A stretch of 6,837 bases of DNA from Bacteroidota bacterium (lineage in GTDB: Bacteria > Bacteroidota > Bacteroidia > Bacteroidales > VadinHA17): assembly GCA_030593185.1 (NCBI GenBank), contig JAUVHQ010000112.1, positions 1 to 6,837 on the forward strand. The letters run 5' to 3'. Positions 1-5,735 of this stretch are shown piece after piece. The position numbers were made by a program, and so were the translations under genes. Positions within the stretch are counted from its first letter, which is position 1. Each line of letters begins with the position of its first letter. A model generated the notes under the pieces. It saw nothing but the letters and a program-made list of their open reading frames with translations, was not told the DNA's origin and made no database searches.

Positions 1-1
1 T

Positions 2-1180
2 ATTTCAAAAGAAGAAACTATTAAGGTTCTGCCAACTGTTGAACGAAATGGATTAAAAGGTGGTTTGATTTATCATGATGGTCAGTTTGATGATGCCCGT
101 ATGGCGATAAGTCTTGCACAAACATGTGTGGATTATGGTGGAGATGTAATAAATTACATGAAAGTGATACAGGTTTGCAAGGAAAAAAACCTTGTAACCG
201 GTGTGATTGCAAAAGATATGGAAAACAATGTTGATTACACAATAAAAACAAAGGTTGTAATCAATGCAACAGGGGTTTTTGCAGATGAAGTAAGGAAAAT
301 GGATGAGCCAGCGACAAAAAGCATGATCAGCCCAAGTGTGGGAATTCATTTGGTTATTGATAAATCCTTTCTGCCCTCCGATCATGCTGTTATGGTACCA
401 CAAACAAGTGATGGTAGAGTGTTGTTCGCTGTACCATGGTACAACAAAGTAATACTCGGCACTACTGATTCTCTTGTTGATAAACCCTCATTAGAGCCCG
501 GGGCATCTGAAGCAGATATAGATTTTATTCTTGGAAATGCAAGGCAATATTTATTAAAACAACCGAAAAGAAAAGATATTCTAAGTGTGTTTTCAGGGTT
601 AAGACCCCTGGCTGCTCCTGAGGAAGGGGAAAATAAAGCAACAAAAGAGATATCAAGACATCATAAATTACTTATTTCAATTTCAGGACTTATTACTATT
701 ATCGGTGGTAAATGGACAACATACCGCAAAATGGCAGAAGATGCTATTGAAAAAGCAATTATGATAGGTGAATTACCGGAAAGGAAATGTATTACCCACC
801 ATTTGTTGATACATGGCTATAATATTAATAATGAAGACCATAATGACCCGATGACTACATATGGGCTTGACCGGAAAAAAGTTCAAAGTATTGAAGAAGA
901 ATCTGATAAATTCAAAGGATATTTAAGTGAGTCTCTTCAAATAAGAAAAACTCAGATAATATGGGCTGTCAGAGAAGAAATGGCAAGATCGCCGGAAGAT
1001 GTTCTGGCAAGAAGAACAAGAGCTCTTTTCCTTGATGTAAAAGAAAGCTTACGTATTGCACCGGAAACAGCACAACTTATGGCTGATGAACTTAATCGTG
1101 ACAGCAAATGGGTGGATGATCAGCTTGCCCGGTATAGCGAACTTGCAAAAGGATATTTTGCTTCACCCGTAACACACTAG
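2..1180 (+). CDS. glpD: Aerobic glycerol-3-phosphate dehydrogenase GlpD, 5'-truncated by window edge
   Basis: This FAD-dependent, membrane-associated enzyme oxidises sn-glycerol-3-phosphate to dihydroxyacetone phosphate and passes electrons to the quinone pool. The frame is open from base 2, giving 392 residues before TAG; family members are usually about 500-550, so the N-terminus with the GxGxxG nucleotide fold lies outside. A TTG at 65 is an internal Leu, not a start. Visible family signatures, numbered from base 2, are HDGQFDDAR (25-33), GIHLV with His116, GLRPL with Arg201, and GGKWTTYR (235-242). The spacings of His116, Arg201 and Lys237 match E. coli GlpD His233, Arg317 and Lys354 within one residue; these lie at the substrate/FAD site in that enzyme. 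The C-terminal part, with the REEMARSPEDVLARRTRALF stretch, is the DAO_C helical domain. glpF follows after 28 bases, presumably co-transcribed. Family assignment is secure. Confidence 0.96.
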   Translation: MSKEETIKVLPTVERNGLKGGLIYHDGQFDDARMAISLAQTCVDYGGDVINYMKVIQVCKEKNLVTGVIAKDMENNVDYTIKTKVVINATGVFADEVRKMDEPATKSMISPSVGIHLVIDKSFLPSDHAVMVPQTSDGRVLFAVPWYNKVILGTTDSLVDKPSLEPGASEADIDFILGNARQYLLKQPKRKDILSVFSGLRPLAAPEEGENKATKEISRHHKLLISISGLITIIGGKWTTYRKMAEDAIEKAIMIGELPERKCITHHLLIHGYNINNEDHNDPMTTYGLDRKKVQSIEEESDKFKGYLSESLQIRKTQIIWAVREEMARSPEDVLARRTRALFLDVKESLRIAPETAQLMADELNRDSKWVDDQLARYSELAKGYFASPVTH

Positions 1181-1208
1181 TAGTATATAAACCCATAAAA
1201 TAGATATC

Positions 1209-1955
1209 ATGATTGAATATTTTGCAGAATTCCTGGGAACTTTTATTCTTATCCTTTTAGGCAACGGAGTAGTGGCAAATGTTGTTTTAAAAAACACTAA
1301 GGGAGAAAATGGGGGGTGGTTATTAATATCAGCAGGATGGGGTATGGGTGTTTTCATTGCCGTATTCACAATCGGTCCTATTAGCGGGGCTCATATAAAT
1401 CCTGCCGTTACACTTGGTCTGGCATTTTCCGGATTGTTTACATGGTCGCAGGTGGTACCGTTTATAATAGCACAAATGCTGGGCGCGATGGCTGGTGGCT
1501 ATCTTGTTTATCTGTATTACCACAACCATTTTAAAATAACTGAAAATCAGAATTCTAAACTGTGCTGTTTTTGTACTCTACCCAATATAAGGAATTACAA
1601 AAACAATTTTATATCCGAGATGGTCGGAACTTTTGTTCTTGTATTCGCTGTTCTGTTTGTTAATTTACCAAGTGTGGAAATTGAGGGGATAGATAATGTA
1701 AAGGTTGGGTTGGGTTCATTGGAAGCATTACCTGTGGGTTTAGTGGTTTTTGCCATTGGCATGAGCCTGGGGGGAACAACCGGTTATGCCATTAACCCGG
1801 CACGTGACCTTGGTCCGCGCATTGTTCATGCACTAATCCCATTGAAAGGGAAAAGAAACAGTGACTGGGGTTATTCCTGGATACCCATAATGGGTCCGAT
1901 TACCGGTGCAGCTATCGCGGCTTTGGTTTATTATTTAATTATGTGGATGTCATAG
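1209..1955 (+). CDS. glpF: Glycerol uptake facilitator GlpF (MIP-family aquaglyceroporin)
   Basis: This is a six-helix inner-membrane channel of 248 residues for passive glycerol entry. Both half-helix NPA motifs are intact: NPA at 64-66 (in GAHINPAVTLG) and NPA at 196-198 (in GYAINPARDLGPR). The Asp after the second NPAR (Asp200) is the usual mark of glycerol channels as opposed to water-only aquaporins. By alignment with E. coli GlpF (Trp48, Gly191, Phe200, Arg206) the selectivity filter here is Trp44, Gly184, Tyr193 and Arg199, so only Phe-to-Tyr differs. The loop between helices 3 and 4 carries Cys119, Cys120 and Cys122. No Shine-Dalgarno site is visible before ATG 1209; the leader is AT-rich, as is common in Bacteroidota. 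The protein begins directly in the first helix (EYFAEFLGTF), which supports this start. Its place behind glpD implies a glycerol-use operon; glpK is not in view. Confidence 0.95.
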   Translation: MIEYFAEFLGTFILILLGNGVVANVVLKNTKGENGGWLLISAGWGMGVFIAVFTIGPISGAHINPAVTLGLAFSGLFTWSQVVPFIIAQMLGAMAGGYLVYLYYHNHFKITENQNSKLCCFCTLPNIRNYKNNFISEMVGTFVLVFAVLFVNLPSVEIEGIDNVKVGLGSLEALPVGLVVFAIGMSLGGTTGYAINPARDLGPRIVHALIPLKGKRNSDWGYSWIPIMGPITGAAIAALVYYLIMWMS

Positions 1956-1964
1956 AAGAAGTTT

Positions 1965-2004
1965 ACCCCGTGAAATACGACGGAGGAGCATATTTCACTG
2001 GGGT
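1965..2004. terminator. 13-bp bulged inverted repeat between convergent genes, possible bidirectional terminator
   Basis: Arm ACCCCGTGAAATA (1965-1977) pairs with TATTTCACTGGGGT (1991-2004): 13 base pairs with a single unpaired T at 1999 and a 13-base loop (1978-1990). It starts 9 bases after the glpF stop and lies between two genes that converge, which is where a shared terminator would be expected. Neither side is followed by a clear T-tract (CAAACG on +, AAACTTC on -), so it is not a textbook intrinsic terminator. It may instead be a dispersed palindromic repeat. The stem is directly visible; the function is inferred. Confidence 0.45.
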
Positions 2005-2040
2005 CAAACGATAGTCAAACAATTGTTAAGGAAATTCATA

Positions 2041-2105
2041 ATGACGTTCGCGAAGCGAACATATGACGCGACCGAAGGGAGCATTTGACGTGAGCGCCAG
2101 CGAGC
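2041..2105. repeat. Three tandem mini-hairpin units with TGAC spacers
   Basis: Three 15-16-base imperfect palindromes follow one another at 22-base spacing: 2046-2060, 2068-2082 and 2090-2105. Before them stand ATGAC, ATATGAC and ATTTGAC respectively. The first (GTTCGCGAAGCGAAC) is a perfect 6-bp stem with a GAA loop. The second (GCGACCGAAGGGAGC) has the same GAA loop but two adjacent G/A mismatches in mid-stem. The third (GTGAGCGCCAGCGAGC) again has two adjacent G/A mismatches, a G/T pair and a GCCA loop. The third unit ends on the first base of the antisense stop codon of the convergent DUF5916 gene. The units are alike in structure more than in sequence. Dispersed non-coding repeat is the likeliest class; whether it ends transcription or protects mRNA 3' ends cannot be told from here. 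Confidence 0.6.
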
Positions 2106-4276
2106 TAATTAAACCAGTAGGATAACTTCGCTACCAGGCCACGGTTTTTAGTTCGGAAATCTCCGGGATAGGCATTTTCAGTATATACAATATAAAAGTC
2201 GGAAACTGGAGCAAACCGCCATTGGAACCGTATATTAATATTAAAATTGTCTATCTGGTTATTATACTGGGCAAAAGTAGTCAGGAAAAGTTTATCGGTA
2301 AAGGTAATATCCAGCCGGGGGCCAATTAGCACCAGCTCAGCACTGTTGTACGGCTCAGGTAAACTTATCCGGTGATAGGAAGCCATAACAGCAAGGCTGC
2401 CGTAAGGCTGAACACGGTAATTCAATTCACCGTTCAGACTCAGCCGAGTGCCATTGAAAAAACCTCCATACCGTGTTGTAACCATATAGTTAAAAGATTT
2501 CCTGATATCGGAACTATAAGTAAGGGCAATTTCTTTGCAAGTAAACTCACTTCCTGCTATGAGACTGTCGCCTCCTGTATGTGTGGGGTCAAAAGGTTCC
2601 TGCAGTTTAACAAAACCTTCTTCAATTTCTAGTGAAAGATTGCTTCGGTCAGCCCACTCTACTGCATAGCCAAGGTCGATCTCACGGTCGGTTAACGAAA
2701 ATTCGGGGTTATAAAACATATCCAGCTTAAAGCTGGGACCGTGGTTGTTAATACTTCGCAATTTCGGAAAAAATTTATATTCAATTGCAGGGTTTATCTG
2801 GTAAAATCCTTTCCGTTGTATATAACCCACTTCAGCTATGTAATCAGAGCCTACCCATGTCTGATTCAGAGAAAACGAGAATTGTTGAGTTTCATAGGCA
2901 AACCGACCCGCCATGGTGGAAGCATCACCTGATGCCTCCTTGTAGAATGCCTGGTGGTAAAAAGCTTTTCCTGTCCAGCGGTTGTCAGCACTTGCAAGGT
3001 TCATATCCACCCCTGCTATGCGGTTATAACCATAATTCGTTAAATCTTCACCCGCTTTTGGAACAGTGATTTGTTTATTAATAATGAATGCTGAAATATT
3101 TGACCGGTTGAAAATTTGCCGTTGAATAACTGCAACACCGAAATTGGCAGCAAGTATGCCGTTTTTTGTGCCTGTTTGCATATCCATTAAACCTATGCGC
3201 CAATTTTCTCCAACCTGTCCGCTCAACCTTGCTCCGGCCTGCACAGGATTCTCAAGCCCGATCCGGCGGGAGAAAAAAGGACGGATGTTCTCACTACCAA
3301 GATTGGCAAACAGGTCGCTGTTCTCAAGAAAGAACTGTCGTTTTTCAGGGAAAAACAGCTCAAAACGGTCAAGGTTTGTACGTTGCCGGTCCACTTCAAC
3401 TTGTGAGAAGTCGGGATTAATTGTAAGGTCAAGATTCATTGAGGTGGAAAGGATGATTTTTGCATCCATACCTGCTGCAGCATCAAGATCCGTTTTTTCT
3501 ACGTTTTCTACATCCCGGGTAGCTTTGGCAGACATATAGGGTATCCATGAGAAACGGGCTCCTGATTTCGGTAACGGATGATCCCATACCAATGCTCCTG
3601 TAAAAGCCAGGTTGGCTGTCTGGAATTGTCTGGGTACCGGTGCCCAGCTTGACTTTTCATTGGTTTTAAGATCGAGGCGGCTGAAACTAATGCCCCATTC
3701 GGTTTCACCATCACGGTAACGTATACTTCTGAAAGGGATCCCAAACTCAGCCACCCAGCGGTCAGGATAATTTTTTACCGCCGATCGCCATTTAGTGTCC
3801 CAGTCGAGGGAAACAAATCCACCATTGGCTTGTAAGCCATCCCATTGACCACCTGCTGCATTTATGCCAAAAGCAAACCCGTTGGTCTGATCGTTGTATG
3901 TATCAATAAAGGCAACGAAATTATCATTTTTGGAAAAACTCCAGTCTCTACGCAATGATTCGACAGGACGTTTCCCCGGAAACGTATCATGGCAGATAAT
4001 AGCAATGTATAAATTTGATTCGTCATATGTAAGCATGACTTCTGTCTGAGCAAGAGCATAACCTGTATCGGTGGGTAATACCCGGTGAAAATTAGCGGCT
4101 CGTTCCGCAATTGCCCATGGTTCTTCATCAGGAATACCATCAATAACAATTTCTGAGGTGGTTTGATGGATATGAACACGATAAGCATCACGGTTAACGG
4201 CTTTAACCTGACCAAAAAGAGTGGAACAGTTAAAGAGAAATACAGATGACAAAAAAGCAATAAAAGAGAATCTCAT
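2105..4276 (-). CDS. Secreted CBM9-like / DUF5916 putative outer-membrane beta-barrel protein
   Basis: A 723-residue exported protein. Residues 1-23 form a signal peptide (basic Arg2, hydrophobic 3-15, end at Phe-Gly-Gln, a common Bacteroidota pattern). Residues from about 40 to 215 resemble the family-9 carbohydrate-binding fold seen at the front of these proteins, opening with IDGIPDEEPW (45-54) followed by a TYDESNLYIAI strand. From about 235 to the end is the DUF5916 region, marked by FFPEKRQFFLEN (308-319), then alternating polar/aromatic strands ending in YWFN, as in an outer-membrane beta-barrel. Cys17 is preceded by Leu-Phe-Asn, a poor lipobox, so signal peptidase I export is favoured. 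The family's biochemical role is not established; sugar or glycan binding is only suggested by the CBM9 resemblance. It lies 125 bases downstream of tldE on the same strand. Full length and unbroken. Confidence 0.88.
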   Translation of the reverse strand: MRFSFIAFLSSVFLFNCSTLFGQVKAVNRDAYRVHIHQTTSEIVIDGIPDEEPWAIAERAANFHRVLPTDTGYALAQTEVMLTYDESNLYIAIICHDTFPGKRPVESLRRDWSFSKNDNFVAFIDTYNDQTNGFAFGINAAGGQWDGLQANGGFVSLDWDTKWRSAVKNYPDRWVAEFGIPFRSIRYRDGETEWGISFSRLDLKTNEKSSWAPVPRQFQTANLAFTGALVWDHPLPKSGARFSWIPYMSAKATRDVENVEKTDLDAAAGMDAKIILSTSMNLDLTINPDFSQVEVDRQRTNLDRFELFFPEKRQFFLENSDLFANLGSENIRPFFSRRIGLENPVQAGARLSGQVGENWRIGLMDMQTGTKNGILAANFGVAVIQRQIFNRSNISAFIINKQITVPKAGEDLTNYGYNRIAGVDMNLASADNRWTGKAFYHQAFYKEASGDASTMAGRFAYETQQFSFSLNQTWVGSDYIAEVGYIQRKGFYQINPAIEYKFFPKLRSINNHGPSFKLDMFYNPEFSLTDREIDLGYAVEWADRSNLSLEIEEGFVKLQEPFDPTHTGGDSLIAGSEFTCKEIALTYSSDIRKSFNYMVTTRYGGFFNGTRLSLNGELNYRVQPYGSLAVMASYHRISLPEPYNSAELVLIGPRLDITFTDKLFLTTFAQYNNQIDNFNINIRFQWRFAPVSDFYIVYTENAYPGDFRTKNRGLVAKLSYWFN

Positions 4277-4401
4277 GAAATTACATCAATTTACTTAACC
4301 GTCATTTGCAGGTGGATGCTTTCTAATTTCGCAGCAAAATCCTGAATATTCTCGTTTTTCGGGCAGTACACCCGAACCTATATGGAAATTCTATTACGTT
4401 T
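4277..4401 (-). other. Intergenic region upstream of the DUF5916 gene, with one short hairpin
   Basis: These 125 bases separate the tldE stop from the DUF5916 start. No open frame long enough to support a gene was seen on either strand. A perfect 6-bp stem TTCGGG/CCCGAA with a 7-base loop occupies 4358-4376; read in the direction of the genes it is followed by AAACG, not T residues, so it is a weak terminator candidate. I searched the - strand for the Bacteroidota promoter pattern (TTTG near -33, TAnnTTTG near -7) and found no convincing match; TAAATTG just before the start is one base short and has no spaced upstream TTG. Whether the DUF5916 gene has its own promoter remains open. Confidence 0.5.
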
Positions 4402-5730
4402 TTAAATACCAGAAACAACAACATCGGTAAAAACAAGACTAGGCATATGCAGGGAAGAATAGATCCAGGGATCATTTGCCACTTCAACAAGCTTATTCCA
4501 GAATTCCAGGTGATTATCAGCAATATTCATCTCAGCTATTGTTTGAACCGGTTCACCATTCTCAAAGAGTTTACCCATAATACCAACCGAGGAATCACCG
4601 GTTGTTGAGTTAGAATTACCTCCAATAAAACCTGTAATTAAGATTCCTCTGCTGAGATCCTTCATAATTTCTTTTACTGATCGTTTTCCCGGAGGAATAA
4701 TCAAATTTGAAGGACTGCCTGTTGTAGGTTCCCAGCCCAGTTTATTGCTGTAATACCAATCTACATAAAAATCCTTTAGTACACCGGATTCGATCATGGT
4801 CCGCTTTTTTGTGGTAAATCCATCACCATCGTACAACTGGCTTCCCAATCCACCCACAACGAATGGATCGTCGATTAAAGTAAAAAACTTGCTTCCAATT
4901 TGCTGTCCCTTTTTATTCGCCAGGAAAGATCGTTTTTGTTGGATGTTACTTCCATACATAGCACTAAGGAATCCTCCCAGCAGCCTTGATACATTCCGGT
5001 TTTCAATAATGACCGGAAGAGTTTCTGTTTTGATTTTCTTACTGCCCAGGAGATCAAGTGTACGTTTTGCTGTTACTATACCGACATCCTTGGGTTCAGG
5101 AAGGTCCTTTTGCAATACAGATACAACATAATTATAGCCTTCCGGTCGCCTGTCTCCTTCATCTTTGATTGTCATTTGTGCTCCCATTACGTAGAAAGTC
5201 GATTCTCTGTATCCTTCAAAACCGTTACTGGTCAAAACTACTGATTCCCCAAGTCTATCCCGTTCAGTAGCTGTAACTGAAATGGTTTTTTCTCCCCCAG
5301 CTGTTAAACAAGCATCCTCAATAGCTCTAACTATATTATGCCTTTTTTCGGGTGTAAGCTGTTCATAAGCTGAATCCCGTATTCCAAGGTCTAATTCAGC
5401 TCTTCCTTTATAATACTTAGGATCTGGCAATGTGCGAAAAAGATCTTTAGCTAAAAGTTTAGTCGTTTCTACCGCATTTGAAATAAAGTTACGGAGGGAT
5501 TCCTTTCGCAAGTCTGAAGTGTTCTGAGCCGAATATCTTCCATTTACAAAGATTTCAATAAACAGGTCTCTGCGGGATGCCTCTTTAATATTTTCAGGTT
5601 TTCTATCCCGGTAACTGATCTCGACGAACCGTTCCTTACTGATACCAACCCGGCAGTCGTCGGCACCAGCGGATTTTGCAATTTCGATAGACCATTCAGT
5701 AAGATTATACATTTCTTTATTCATAGTCAT
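4402..5730 (-). CDS. pmbA: TldE/PmbA, non-catalytic subunit of the TldD/TldE metalloprotease
   Basis: This 442-residue protein is close to the length of E. coli PmbA/TldE (about 450). In the characterised E. coli pair, TldD and TldE form a heterodimer that cleaves unfolded peptides, including the microcin B17 leader and the CcdA antitoxin; TldE supplies structure and lacks zinc. The sequence shows the PmbA/TldD N-terminal domain (about 1-90, with FIEIFVNGRYSAQNTSDL), a middle domain, and a C-terminal domain from about 235. At 250-255 (LLGGFL), where TldD carries its zinc helix, there is no HExxxH, which identifies it as the E-type subunit. Further family landmarks are DDPFVVGGLGSQLYDGDG and the closing LVFTDVVVSGI. 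ATG 5730 was chosen; ATG 5724 (residue 3) is equally possible. It starts 5 bases after the tldD stop, behind the A-rich leader AAAGAAAATG, so the two are co-transcribed. Its substrate in this organism is unknown. Confidence 0.93.
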   Translation of the reverse strand: MTMNKEMYNLTEWSIEIAKSAGADDCRVGISKERFVEISYRDRKPENIKEASRRDLFIEIFVNGRYSAQNTSDLRKESLRNFISNAVETTKLLAKDLFRTLPDPKYYKGRAELDLGIRDSAYEQLTPEKRHNIVRAIEDACLTAGGEKTISVTATERDRLGESVVLTSNGFEGYRESTFYVMGAQMTIKDEGDRRPEGYNYVVSVLQKDLPEPKDVGIVTAKRTLDLLGSKKIKTETLPVIIENRNVSRLLGGFLSAMYGSNIQQKRSFLANKKGQQIGSKFFTLIDDPFVVGGLGSQLYDGDGFTTKKRTMIESGVLKDFYVDWYYSNKLGWEPTTGSPSNLIIPPGKRSVKEIMKDLSRGILITGFIGGNSNSTTGDSSVGIMGKLFENGEPVQTIAEMNIADNHLEFWNKLVEVANDPWIYSSLHMPSLVFTDVVVSGI

Positions 5731-5735
5731 TTTCT

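Noticed and set aside
65..1180. A 371-residue glpD starting at TTG 65
   Set aside because: The frame is open back to base 2 with GlpD-like sequence, and the DGQFDDAR motif sits immediately after; TTG 65 is an internal Leu codon of a gene cut by the window edge.
1525..1620. Cysteine cluster in GlpF (residues 119-122) as a metal site
   Set aside because: It lies in a variable loop between helices 3 and 4; only three Cys are close together, no His ligand pattern is seen, and related channels have similar loops as I recall the family.
1982..1986. GGAGG as a ribosome binding site
   Set aside because: It lies in the loop of the 1965-2004 inverted repeat, and no start codon follows at a usable distance on the + strand.
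2041..2105. CRISPR array
   Set aside because: The units are not identical, the spacers are only 7 bases and nearly identical to one another, and no cas gene is present.
3144..3539. A + strand open frame of 131 residues inside the DUF5916 gene
   Set aside because: It is antisense to a well-supported coding sequence, has no recognisable family features (Ser/Arg/Phe-rich), and fits a shadow of the - strand gene. The other + strand frames within 2372-3420 are rejected for the same reason.
3862..4260. A - strand 132-residue frame overlapping the start of the DUF5916 gene
   Set aside because: It is out of frame with the signal peptide and CBM9-like region, which are clearly conserved; treated as a shadow.
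4208..4276. Lipoprotein signal at the DUF5916 N-terminus (Cys17)
   Set aside because: The residues before Cys are Leu-Phe-Asn, not a lipobox with Gly, Ala or Ser at -1, and a normal signal peptidase site fits better near Gly22-Gln23.
4323..4523. A - strand 66-residue hydrophobic open frame at the 3' end of tldE
   Set aside because: It overlaps the conserved tldE C-terminus in another frame; the hydrophobic look comes from reading tldE codons out of frame.
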